Source: Nocardia jinanensis
GTDB taxonomy: Bacteria; Actinomycetota; Actinomycetes; Mycobacteriales; Mycobacteriaceae
Direction of reading: 5' to 3'
DNA: 64,000 nucleotides
Assembly (NCBI RefSeq): GCF_014645735.1
Contig: NZ_BMMH01000015.1
Coordinates: 1-64,000, forward strand
The position numbers and the translations under genes were made by a program. The first letter of the stretch is position 1. Each line of letters opens with the position of its first letter. This document shows, piece by piece, positions 1 to 7,086 of this stretch. The notes under the pieces were generated by a model. The model saw only the letters and a list, made by a program, of their open reading frames with translations. It was not told the origin of the DNA and did not search any database.

Positions 1-304
1 CGCTCGGTCGCCGCGCCCCTTCGCCTCATCGCTCCAGAACCGGAGCAGGCCCCGCCACCGGAAGTAAACCATCCGGAGTAGACGGAAGATGGGTGTAGAA
101 GCGCGCCTCGAACAGCCCGGGTAGGCCCACGGCCCGGCGAGTACCCAATGGTCGCCGATCTCTCGACGACCGACCACACACGCTCGGTCGCCGCGCCCCT
201 TCGCCTCATCGCTCCAGAACCGGAGCAGGCCCCGCCACCGGAAGTAGACCATCCGGAGTGAACGGAAGATCTGTGCGAAAGCGCACCCCCACCAGGCCGG
301 GTAA
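1..304 (-). repeat. 180-bp tandem repeat, about 1.7 units, 3' of panC
   Basis: Bases 1-90 and 181-270 are nearly identical (four or so differences in 90), and the spacer 91-180 is echoed more weakly at 271-304, so the true period is 180 bp. On the minus strand the unit reads into the element directly from the panC stop codon. The same unit, spacer included, recurs in direct sense downstream of acs near 61009-61295. No convincing gene is seen. The copy may continue beyond the window start. Confidence 0.85.
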
Positions 305-1279
305 TCACTGTGATCCGGCCGCGGTGGCGCTCGGCGCGTGCTGCGCGGTTTCGGCGTTCCCGGACGGCGCGGCGATATCGGCGTCGGGATGGCCGTCCAG
401 TTGCACGCCCAGTTGGACCGGGGCGTTGTCGATCAAGCGGGTGGCGCCGATGCGGGCCGCGATCAGCAGGCGGGCGTTACCGTTCTCGGGAGCGGGGTCC
501 AGGTTCGCCGAGCGCAGTTCGAGATAATCCAATTCGATCGCGGGAGCGGCGGCCAGCACGGCATGCGCGGCCCGCAGTACGGCGTCGGCGCCGGCCGCAC
601 CGGATCGCGCACCGGCCAGCAGGGCTGCGGACAGGGTGGTCGCGAGTTCGCGCTGTACGGGGTCGAGGTAGCGGTTGCGCGAGGAGAGCGCGAGGCCGTC
701 GGATTCACGCACGGTCGGCACCGCCACGATCTTCACATCGAAATTCAGGTCGCGGACCATCTGGCGGATCAGCGTGAGCTGCTGATAGTCCTTTTCGCCG
801 AAAAATGCCTCGTGCGGGCCCACGATCTGCAGCAGTTTCGCCACCACGGTGAGCATCCCGGCGAAATGGGTCGGCCGGGACGCGCCCTCGAGGTCGGCGC
901 CGACCGGTCCGGGATGCACGGTTGTGCGTGGTCCCGCCGGATACATATCCGCCGCACTCGGCGCGAACACCAGGTCGACTCCCTCGCCGCGCAGCAGCTC
1001 CACATCGGCGTCGAGGGTCCGGGGGTAACTGTCCAGGTCCTCACCCGCGCCGAACTGCAACGGGTTCACGAAAATGGACACCACTACGACCTGGTTGGTG
1101 CGCTTGGCGCGCCGCACCAGTTCCAGGTGTCCCTCGTGCAGAGCACCCATGGTGGGCACGAGGCCGACGGTGCGCCCGGCGCCGCGCAGCGCGCGCACGA
1201 CCTTGCCCAGTACGGCCGGATCGTGCTGCACCGTCAGTTCACCGGCCCGGTACGCACCACGCAACACCGAATCCATCAC
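305..1279 (-). CDS. panC: pantothenate synthetase PanC
   Basis: Condenses pantoate with beta-alanine using ATP, the last step of pantothenate (vitamin B5, CoA precursor) synthesis in the cytosol. The 324-residue product has the family signatures in order: PTMGALHEGH near residue 42 (ATP-binding HxGH), FVNPLQF, the GEKDYQQL strand and SSRNRYL (the KMSKS-like loop). The length is normal for actinobacterial PanC. Translation starts at GTG 1279 or the adjacent ATG 1276, behind GGAGGGGG. The GTG overlaps the stop of the repeat-encoded small frame 1276-1422, so PanC is probably translated by coupling from the upstream DUF2520 gene. panD, its usual downstream partner, would lie outside the window. 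Confidence 0.97.
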   Translation of the reverse strand: MMDSVLRGAYRAGELTVQHDPAVLGKVVRALRGAGRTVGLVPTMGALHEGHLELVRRAKRTNQVVVVSIFVNPLQFGAGEDLDSYPRTLDADVELLRGEGVDLVFAPSAADMYPAGPRTTVHPGPVGADLEGASRPTHFAGMLTVVAKLLQIVGPHEAFFGEKDYQQLTLIRQMVRDLNFDVKIVAVPTVRESDGLALSSRNRYLDPVQRELATTLSAALLAGARSGAAGADAVLRAAHAVLAAAPAIELDYLELRSANLDPAPENGNARLLIAARIGATRLIDNAPVQLGVQLDGHPDADIAAPSGNAETAQHAPSATAAGSQ

Positions 1280-1422
1280 GAAGCCCCCTCCGAAGCTGGC
1301 ACATGCGATCCGCGGAGGCCGCAGCGAAGGCGGAGGTATCGCGGTATCGCGCCTCCCTCGAGCGAAGACATGCGGACCGCGGAGGCCGCAGCGAAGGCGG
1401 AGGTATCGCAGTATCGCATCAT
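1276..1422 (-). CDS. repeat-encoded coupled small ORF (48 aa) before panC
   Basis: This open frame starts with ATGATG, whose first ATG overlaps the TGA of the DUF2520 gene (ATGA). It ends with a TGA that overlaps the panC GTG (GTGA). It is built from two copies of the 68-bp junction repeat; the first copy carries an internal tgcgatac duplication that shifts its frame. The second copy reads the conserved core RYLRLRCGLRG followed by SHVPASEGAS. Two GGAGG-type Shine-Dalgarno sites lie inside it. No known domain; whether it makes a functional peptide is unknown. The stop-start continuity on both sides argues it is at least translated. Confidence 0.5.
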   Translation of the reverse strand: MMRYCDTSAFAAASAVRMSSLEGGAIPRYLRLRCGLRGSHVPASEGAS

Positions 1423-2366
1423 CGGTTCTCCTCCAGCAGTTCGCGTAGTTCGGCGGGGGCCTGTGCCCGTTCGGCGGTACGCCGCGACAGGTCCCGGTAA
1501 CCGGCGGCGACCTCGGGGGCGGCTGCGGCGAGGGCCTTCAGATGGGCGGCGACGGCCGCGGTGTCCCCGCGGGCCACCGGGCCGGTCAGCGCGGACTGGC
1601 CGCGGCGCAGGGCGTTGTCCAGCGCGGCGGAGGCCAGCGGGGCGAGCAGGCGTTCCGGTAGGCCGCCCGGCTGATCATCGATGGTCTGCTGGCCCAGCAG
1701 ACCGGGGCCGGCCAGCGCTATCCGCAGCGCCTCGAGCGCGTCCAGCACCAGCGTCACGAGGTGGTTGCTGCCGTGCGCGAGCGCGGCGTGATAGAGGGCG
1801 CGGTGTTCCTCGGCCACCTGGACCGGTTCACCACCCATCTCGATCACCAGGGACTGGGCGATGGCATAGCCGATCTCGTCGGCGGCGGTGATCCCGAAAC
1901 AGGCGTTGGCCAGGCGGGACATGTCTTCGTCGTGACCGGTGAAGGTCATGGCGGGATGAACGGCCAGCGGCAGCGCACCGGCTTCGCTCAACGGGGCCAG
2001 CACTCCGATCCCGTTGGCGCCGGAGGTGTGGGCGACGATCGTGCCCGGTCGCACGGTGCCGGAACTCGCCAGACCCCGGACCAGACCGGCCAGTTCCGCA
2101 TCGGGGACGGCCAGGATCAGCAGTTCGCTGCTGGCGGCGACCTCCTCGACCGGGAGGATCCGCGAATCGGGCAGCCGGGACTGCGCCCGGCGCACCGAGG
2201 CGTCGGATATCGCGGCGACGCCGAACACAACATGTCCGGCGCGCTCGAGCGCGGCACCGAGGGCTGATCCCACACGTCCCGCCGAGACGATACCTACCGT
2301 CAGTCGTGCGGGCGCCGGATCACCACTCGCGGCCGGGCTGCCAGGAGTCACGCGTGGCGAGGTCAA
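1419..2366 (-). CDS. Rossmann-like and DUF2520 protein (Rv3603c type)
   Basis: A 315-residue protein with an N-terminal NAD(P)-binding Rossmann fold (GIVSAGRVGSALG near residues 25-37) and a C-terminal DUF2520 helical domain with the HPAMTF motif. It resembles ketopantoate reductase and 6-phosphogluconate dehydrogenase-type folds. Its fixed place just before panC in related genomes suggests a role in pantothenate supply, but the reaction is not established. The first start is TTG 2366 behind GAGAGGA; a GTG at 2351 is the alternative. Its stop overlaps the start of the repeat-encoded frame leading to panC. Confidence 0.85.
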   Translation of the reverse strand: MTSPRVTPGSPAASGDPAPARLTVGIVSAGRVGSALGAALERAGHVVFGVAAISDASVRRAQSRLPDSRILPVEEVAASSELLILAVPDAELAGLVRGLASSGTVRPGTIVAHTSGANGIGVLAPLSEAGALPLAVHPAMTFTGHDEDMSRLANACFGITAADEIGYAIAQSLVIEMGGEPVQVAEEHRALYHAALAHGSNHLVTLVLDALEALRIALAGPGLLGQQTIDDQPGGLPERLLAPLASAALDNALRRGQSALTGPVARGDTAAVAAHLKALAAAAPEVAAGYRDLSRRTAERAQAPAELRELLEENR

Positions 2367-2483
2367 CAGTGTCCTCTCGAAGTCGTTCCAGTCCCGCGCT
2401 GCGGGTACCGGACGTTACGAGTCGAGGATAGGACCAGCTCCCGCCGATGCGCCATGGGCGCCCCGGGTGATATGCGCCGCACT

Positions 2484-3623
2484 TCAGGAGCTGCGCTGCT
2501 CTTCTTCCTGCCGCAGATTGGCCATGATCTCGGCGACCGACAGCCGCCGGTTCCCGGCCGGATCGGCCTGGGCGCGACGCCGCCGCGAATTCGCCGACCG
2601 GGGGAAGAGCCCGGCCGCCGCGCGGGCGGAAGATTCGTGAGGCTTTCCGTTGCCGGACCTGCCGTTCACGGCCGGCTCGGGCGCTTCGGCCGATTCCGGC
2701 ATTTCGTCGGCGGCTTCGGTCACCGGCGGGCGGGGGTCCGGCGCGCTGTTGTCGGGCGCCGGCGGCCCGAAGAAAGGTTCGTCGCTCAGCGGCGGGCTGT
2801 CGCGGTCGTCGCTATCGGCATCCAGCTCGTCGTACACCTCGGTGAACGCGTCCGCCCAGCTCGGCCCGGAGATATCGGGGGCCGGCGGCTCGTCGTCGAA
2901 ACGGACGATCGCCGTTTCCGCGGTGACCGGGGCATCGTCGGGGCTCGCGAACCGCGGCCGACCCGGATAGTCGGTTTCGTACACCGGGGTCACCGAATTG
3001 CGCTCACCGGTGTCACCGGCCGGTTCGGCGGCCTCCGCTTCGGTATCGGCCCAGCCGTCCGCGGCGCGCGACCAGCCCGCGGCGGCATTGGCCCAGGCGT
3101 CCACTGCCCGCTTCTCACCCTCGTCCGGACCATGCCAGCCGGGCGGAAGCTCCGCCGCCTTCTCCTCGGCGCCGGGCAGTTCCTGAACCCGGAAAGCAGA
3201 CGCGCGCAGCGCCGGCCGCTCTTCGGGCAGATCCCCGTCGAAGAGTCGCTCCAACTGCCGCCGCAGCACCGCGAGTTCGGCACGCAACGCCGCCATTTCC
3301 GTGGCGTCGGCACCCAGTTCCGAACGCACCCGCGACTCGACCCCGATTTCGTGTTCGCGGCGGGCACCGATCTCGCGCTCCAGTTCCAGTTCGTAGACCT
3401 GCCGCAGATCACGCATCCTCGCCTGATACCGGCCGGCGGCCCACGCACCCAGTACCGCCGCCCACAGCGCGACCACCAAACCCACCCGGATGAACTCCAG
3501 GCTGTCGCTGAGAACCAGAAATACGCTGGCCACCAGACCCAGTAGAACGAGTGCGCCGAGGAAGAGCTTGCCCACATCTTCCCGGCCGCGCGAGGAAGTA
3601 CTACTGCGGGACGGTGAAACCAT
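2484..3623 (-). CDS. membrane-anchored DUF6779-type protein (Rv3604c type)
   Basis: About 379 residues from the ATG at 3623 (a GTG at 3653 would add ten). Two hydrophobic segments sit near the N-terminus (starting KLFLGALVLLGLVASVF and GLVVALWAAVLGAW), followed by a charged Arg/Glu-rich stretch that may form a coiled coil (LRQVYELELEREIGARREHE). A long, acidic, proline-rich region predicted to be disordered follows, with a basic C-terminal end. The topology fits a two-pass membrane anchor with a cytoplasmic tail. It lies between the DUF3180 and DUF2520 genes, as in mycobacteria. Function unknown. Confidence 0.75.
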   Translation of the reverse strand: MVSPSRSSTSSRGREDVGKLFLGALVLLGLVASVFLVLSDSLEFIRVGLVVALWAAVLGAWAAGRYQARMRDLRQVYELELEREIGARREHEIGVESRVRSELGADATEMAALRAELAVLRRQLERLFDGDLPEERPALRASAFRVQELPGAEEKAAELPPGWHGPDEGEKRAVDAWANAAAGWSRAADGWADTEAEAAEPAGDTGERNSVTPVYETDYPGRPRFASPDDAPVTAETAIVRFDDEPPAPDISGPSWADAFTEVYDELDADSDDRDSPPLSDEPFFGPPAPDNSAPDPRPPVTEAADEMPESAEAPEPAVNGRSGNGKPHESSARAAAGLFPRSANSRRRRAQADPAGNRRLSVAEIMANLRQEEEQRSS

Positions 3624-3696
3624 GACCGCAAGGGTAGCCGCGATATTCGCCACCGCCCAGGTCGGAAAGGGCGGGGATGGATCACGGTCGCAGGGC

Positions 3697-4233
3697 CTAT
3701 GAGGGGGCGGGGTCGTCGGTCGGGTCGTCGGGGGCGCGGCAGCAGTATTCGAGCCACAGGGCCGCCACCGCGAGCGCGATCCCGGCGCCGAATCCGATCA
3801 GGACGCCCGGGTAGTCCGCGTCGGCCGCTCGCAGATCGCCGCGCTGCGGGAAGATCCAGAGCAGGAAGCCGAGCCACACTCCGGCCACCAGCGACCCCAC
3901 CTGCGCGGAGGCCTTCGCCAGCGCGAGCGCCCGGGCAACGGTGATCGGATGCAGCTGGCGCGAATCCGCGCCGATCTGACGGTGGCTCACCCCGGTCCGG
4001 ATATAAAAACCCAGGGCAACCTCCAGGACCGCCACCGGATACAGGGAGGCACCGGCGATGGTGGAGATCGGCGGAAAACTCGCGTAGGCCAGCCGGGTCG
4101 CCACCCAGGCGATCACCGCCGCGATCAGGACATTGGCCAGCAACTCCCGGACGCGTGTGGGCTTGAGCTTCATACCCCCGCCGTCGCCTCCACCGCCCCC
4201 GCCGCTGTTCCTCCCACCGCCCCCGAGAGTCAT
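3697..4233 (-). CDS. DUF3180 membrane protein (Rv3605c type)
   Basis: A 178-residue protein with a Gly-rich N-terminus and four hydrophobic helices (for example VLIAAVIAWVATRLAYASF and VGSLVAGVWLGFLLWIF), matching the DUF3180 family in the folate operon of mycobacteria and nocardiae. I chose ATG 4233 because GAAGGAG sits eight bases upstream and this ATG overlaps the TGA of the last repeat-encoded small ORF. ATG 4173 (MKLKPTR) is a possible shorter start. Role unknown; co-transcription with folKBPE is likely. Confidence 0.8.
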   Translation of the reverse strand: MTLGGGGRNSGGGGGGDGGGMKLKPTRVRELLANVLIAAVIAWVATRLAYASFPPISTIAGASLYPVAVLEVALGFYIRTGVSHRQIGADSRQLHPITVARALALAKASAQVGSLVAGVWLGFLLWIFPQRGDLRAADADYPGVLIGFGAGIALAVAALWLEYCCRAPDDPTDDPAPS

Positions 4234-4301
4234 GGAAACTCCTTCGAAGCAGGTACACACAATCCGCGGAGACCGCAGCGAAGGCGGAGGTACCGCATCA
4301 T
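4230..4301 (-). CDS. repeat-encoded coupled small ORF (23 aa), third of a chain
   Basis: Reads MMRYLRLRCGLRGLCVPAS plus KEFP and then TGA. Its ATGATG start overlaps the stop of the preceding unit and its TGA overlaps the ATG of the DUF3180 gene, both as ATGA. GAAGGAG inside the frame is the ribosome site for the next start. The sequence is identical to the neighbouring unit at 4298-4369, which implies recent tandem duplication. Rich in Leu, Arg and Cys; no family known to me. Confidence 0.5.
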   Translation of the reverse strand: MMRYLRLRCGLRGLCVPASKEFP

Positions 4302-4369
4302 GGAAACTCCTTCGAAGCAGGTACACACAATCCGCGGAGACCGCAGCGAAGGCGGAGGTACCGCATCAT
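4298..4369 (-). CDS. repeat-encoded coupled small ORF (23 aa), second of a chain
   Basis: An exact copy of the next unit downstream (68-bp period), starting ATGATG on the stop of the unit 4366-4437 and ending on the start of the unit 4230-4301. Identity at every base, synonymous sites included, points to a very recent duplication or to copy correction. Confidence 0.5.
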   Translation of the reverse strand: MMRYLRLRCGLRGLCVPASKEFP

Positions 4370-4437
4370 GAGAACTCCTTCGAAGCGGGTCCATGCGGTC
4401 CGCGGAGGACGCAGCGAAGACAGAGGAATCTCATCAC
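4366..4437 (-). CDS. repeat-encoded coupled small ORF (23 aa), first of a chain
   Basis: A diverged unit. GTG 4437 followed by ATG reads MRFLCLRCVLRGPHGPASK and ends EFS before TGA. GTG overlaps the folK TGA (GTGA) and its own TGA overlaps the next ATGATG. Despite substitutions the frame, length, Cys, Arg and Leu pattern and GAAGGAG site are all kept. That suggests the frame is under constraint, or that the copy is still young. Confidence 0.45.
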   Translation of the reverse strand: MMRFLCLRCVLRGPHGPASKEFS

Positions 4438-5042
4438 GGTGCCTCCCCCGACCCCGGTACATACGGCCCGCGGAGCCCGGAGCGAAGGCGAAGGGACCGC
4501 AGCACCGTCCCCGCAGCGGGTAGGAGAGTGAATTCGGTGCGCCGCACCCCCGCGCGTTCGGCGGGGTCCAGCTCAGCCAGCAGCTCACGGACGCCGCGTT
4601 CGGCCCCCTCGACGGCCAGCACCGCGTCGGGCTCCACATCGAGCCAGGGAATCAGGACGAAGGCGCGATTGTGCGCCTGCGGATGTGGCAGGGTGAGCGC
4701 GGGATCGGTACTGCGCACGGTCCGGAGAATACCTCCGTCCGTCTCCGCGCAGGAGACGATATCCACGTCGAGGGTCCGGGCGCCCCAGCGCACCATCCGC
4801 TCGCGCCCGGCAGCATGCTCCAGCCGCTGCCCGTGCCGGAGCCAATCGCGGCAGTCGTAACCGGGGTCCTCGGCCACCAGCACGGCATTGAGGAAATCGT
4901 CCTGTTCCACCCCACCCCAGGGCGCAGTGGCGTAAACGGGCGAGACGGCGCGCACCCGGGCACCGAATCCGGTGACGACGCCGCGCAGCGATTCGAGCCG
5001 ATCCCCCATGTTCGAACCGATCGAAAGCACCGCGCGTGTCAT
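4434..5042 (-). CDS. folK: 2-amino-4-hydroxy-6-hydroxymethyldihydropteridine pyrophosphokinase FolK
   Basis: Transfers pyrophosphate from ATP to hydroxymethyldihydropterin in folate synthesis. The start LSIGSNMGDRLESL, the central VSPVYATAPWGG, the RWGARTLDVDIV motif and LPHPQAHNRAFVL are all diagnostic. Start ATG 5042 overlaps the folB stop by four bases (ATGA). The last 20 or so residues (LRSLRLRSGLRGPYVPGSGEAP without a break) are not typical FolK sequence. They are the peptide of the 68-bp junction repeat read in frame, so the 3' end of the gene has been rebuilt by a repeat copy. Confidence 0.96.
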   Translation of the reverse strand: MTRAVLSIGSNMGDRLESLRGVVTGFGARVRAVSPVYATAPWGGVEQDDFLNAVLVAEDPGYDCRDWLRHGQRLEHAAGRERMVRWGARTLDVDIVSCAETDGGILRTVRSTDPALTLPHPQAHNRAFVLIPWLDVEPDAVLAVEGAERGVRELLAELDPAERAGVRRTEFTLLPAAGTVLRSLRLRSGLRGPYVPGSGEAP

Positions 5043-5431
5043 GGAGATCCCCGCCCACGACTACCCGCGGTGACCACCCGTACATCGGCGAAGCTGTGCG
5101 GAATGGGTGCCGCCGGTTTGTGCAGCACCACCTCGACGTCGGCGACCCCGGGTACTTCGCGTACCCGGTCGGCGATCTCGATGGCGACGGTTTCGATCAG
5201 ATCCCGGGGCGTGCCGGACACGATCTCTACGGCCAGTTCCGCGAGAGCGCCGTAATCGACAGTGTGGGCCAGATCGTCGGTGGCCGCGGCCGCGGCGAAA
5301 TCCGACCACACGGTCAGATCCACCACGAATTCCTGTCCGTCGCGCCGTTCGTGCTCGAACACACCGTGACGACCGAAAACCCGAAGCCCCCGCAGCTCGA
5401 TCCGGTCCGGGCCGGGTGCCGGTGTACTCAC
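5039..5431 (-). CDS. folB: dihydroneopterin aldolase FolB
   Basis: Splits dihydroneopterin to hydroxymethyldihydropterin and glycolaldehyde. The 130-residue product shows IELRGLRVFGRHGVFEHE at the N-terminus (catalytic Glu in the GVFEHE motif), DYGALAE, and the ELA...LIETVAIEIADRV helix. HKPAAPIPHSFADV carries the conserved catalytic Lys. The GTG 5431 start overlaps the folP stop as GTGA and its own stop overlaps folK as ATGA, so the three are translated as a chain. Confidence 0.95.
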   Translation of the reverse strand: MSTPAPGPDRIELRGLRVFGRHGVFEHERRDGQEFVVDLTVWSDFAAAAATDDLAHTVDYGALAELAVEIVSGTPRDLIETVAIEIADRVREVPGVADVEVVLHKPAAPIPHSFADVRVVTAGSRGRGSP

Positions 5432-6342
5432 CGCGGCATTCCCGGCCGCTGCGCACGACGCCAGGCATCGGTCACCGCGACGGCGTCCTGCGAACCGCGG
5501 ACATCGTGGACCCGCACACCCCAGACCCCGTGCCACGCCGCCAGCGCGGAAACGGTGGCGGTGGCGGTCTCCCGGCCGTCGGGCGGGCGCGGCCCGCCGG
5601 CATCGCCCAGCAGCGACCCGAGGAACCGTTTGCGCGACGCGCCGATCAGCACCGGGAACCCGTCGGCGACGAAACGGTCCAGAGCACCCAGTAGCGCCCA
5701 GTTGTGTTCCGCTGTCTTCGCGAATCCCAGACCGGGATCCAGGATGATCCGCGCCGGGTCGACACCCGCGTCGATCGCGTGCTGCACCTGGACCCCGAGC
5801 TCGGAACGCACCTCGGCGACCACATCGTCGTAGTGGTCGGCCGGACCGGTGTGCCGGTAGTCCGACGCGGCCCGCCAGTGCATGAGGATCCACGGAATAT
5901 CGGCGGCGGCGACGACCGCGGCCATCGCCGGGTCCGCACGACCGCCGGAGACATCGTTGATCACCGTCACCCCGGCCGCGATGGACGCCTCGGCCACCCG
6001 GGCCCGCATGGTGTCGACGCTGGTGGGAATACCAGCGGCGACCAGCCCGCGCAGCACCGGGACCACCCGTTCGACCTCGGTCTCCACTTCCACCCGTATC
6101 GCGCCCGGCCGGGTCGACTCGCCGCCGACGTCGATGATGTCGGCACCCATCTCGTAGAGCCGGACACCGTGTTCGATCGCTCGCTCTGGATCGAGATAGC
6201 GGCCGCCGTCGGAGAACGAATCGCCGGTCACGTTCACCACGCCCATCACCACGCACGACCGGCCCGGCCGCGGTTCCACGCCCGGACGGGGCCGCACCCC
6301 GGCCAGAGCCGGTACAGCGGGGGCTGTTCGCTGGTCGCTCAC
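5428..6342 (-). CDS. folP: dihydropteroate synthase FolP
   Basis: Joins hydroxymethyldihydropterin pyrophosphate with p-aminobenzoate, the step blocked by sulfonamides. 304 residues from GTG 6342, which overlaps the folE stop as GTGA. The signatures MGVVNVTGDSFSDGG, DIIDVGGESTRPG, INDVSGG, ILDPGLGFAKT and IGASRKRFLG are in normal order. It is the folP1-like catalytic form judging by its operon place and intact motifs. Confidence 0.97.
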   Translation of the reverse strand: MSDQRTAPAVPALAGVRPRPGVEPRPGRSCVVMGVVNVTGDSFSDGGRYLDPERAIEHGVRLYEMGADIIDVGGESTRPGAIRVEVETEVERVVPVLRGLVAAGIPTSVDTMRARVAEASIAAGVTVINDVSGGRADPAMAAVVAAADIPWILMHWRAASDYRHTGPADHYDDVVAEVRSELGVQVQHAIDAGVDPARIILDPGLGFAKTAEHNWALLGALDRFVADGFPVLIGASRKRFLGSLLGDAGGPRPPDGRETATATVSALAAWHGVWGVRVHDVRGSQDAVAVTDAWRRAQRPGMPR

Positions 6343-7010
6343 TTGCGCAGAATCAGGTCGAGGGCCTCGGAACGCGAAGCCGAGTTGGTCTGCAGGAGTC
6401 CGCGGACCGCCGAGGTGGTGGTGCTGGCGCCGGGTTTGCGGATTCCGCGCATCGCCATGCACAGATGTTCGGCCTCCACCACCACGATCGCGCCGCGCGG
6501 ATCCAGTTTCCGCATGACCGCGTCGGCGATCTGGCTGGTGAGCCGCTCCTGGACCTGAGGCCGCTTGGCGTACAGATCGACCAGGCGCGCCAGTTTGGAC
6601 AGACCTGTCACCCGGCCGTGCGGGCCGGGAATGTAACCGACATGGGCGACACCGTGGAAGGACACGAGATGATGCTCGCAGGTCGAGTACATCGGGATAT
6701 CGCGAACCAGGACGAGTTCCTGATGCTCTTCGTCGAAGGTCGTGTTCAGGACCGCGTCCGGTTCCACATACAGCCCCGCGAACATCTCGCGGTACGCGCG
6801 AGCGACCCGCGCGGGAGTATCGGCCAGTCCCGGCCGGTCCGGATTTTCACCGACGGCGAGCAGCAGATCACGTACCGCTGCCTCGGCCCGCGCTTGATCG
6901 AACCGTCTGCCGGTTTGCAGCGCGATCAGCTCCGGCGCGGGCTCGCCGCTCTCTCCCAGCTCGGCGGGGATACCGGCCGGGTGACCGTTGGTCTGCTGAT
7001 CGGTCGACAT
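6339..7010 (-). CDS. folE: GTP cyclohydrolase I FolE
   Basis: Converts GTP to dihydroneopterin triphosphate, the first step of folate synthesis. 223 residues from ATG 7010 with GGAGG seven bases upstream. The zinc and active-site motifs are present: MYSTCEHHLVSFHG (Cys and His ligands), GYIPGPHGRVTGLSKLARLV, and EAEHLCMAMRGIRKPGA. The gap to ftsH is 76 bases with no strong terminator, so the folate genes may be read from the ftsH promoter. Confidence 0.97.
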   Translation of the reverse strand: MSTDQQTNGHPAGIPAELGESGEPAPELIALQTGRRFDQARAEAAVRDLLLAVGENPDRPGLADTPARVARAYREMFAGLYVEPDAVLNTTFDEEHQELVLVRDIPMYSTCEHHLVSFHGVAHVGYIPGPHGRVTGLSKLARLVDLYAKRPQVQERLTSQIADAVMRKLDPRGAIVVVEAEHLCMAMRGIRKPGASTTTSAVRGLLQTNSASRSEALDLILRK

Positions 7011-7086
7011 TCGAGGACACCTCCACATCTCGGGCGCGGCAATACACACCGGGCGCCGAACCCATCCGAGCGTAATCGGCGCCGGT

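Larger units (their letters stand above)
4234..4505 (-). repeat. 68-bp junction repeat, four tandem units
   Basis: The units lie at 4234-4301, 4302-4369 (identical), 4370-4437 (diverged) and 4438-4505 (inside the folK 3' end). Each contains the segment ctccgccttcgctgcggtct, able to form a small CCGC...GCGG hairpin, and ends with a Shine-Dalgarno followed by the next start codon. Related double units are at 1280-1422 and 15102-15253. Confidence 0.9.

Noticed and set aside
1..304. insertion sequence ends
   Set aside because: The copies are direct tandem repeats without terminal inverted repeats or a transposase.
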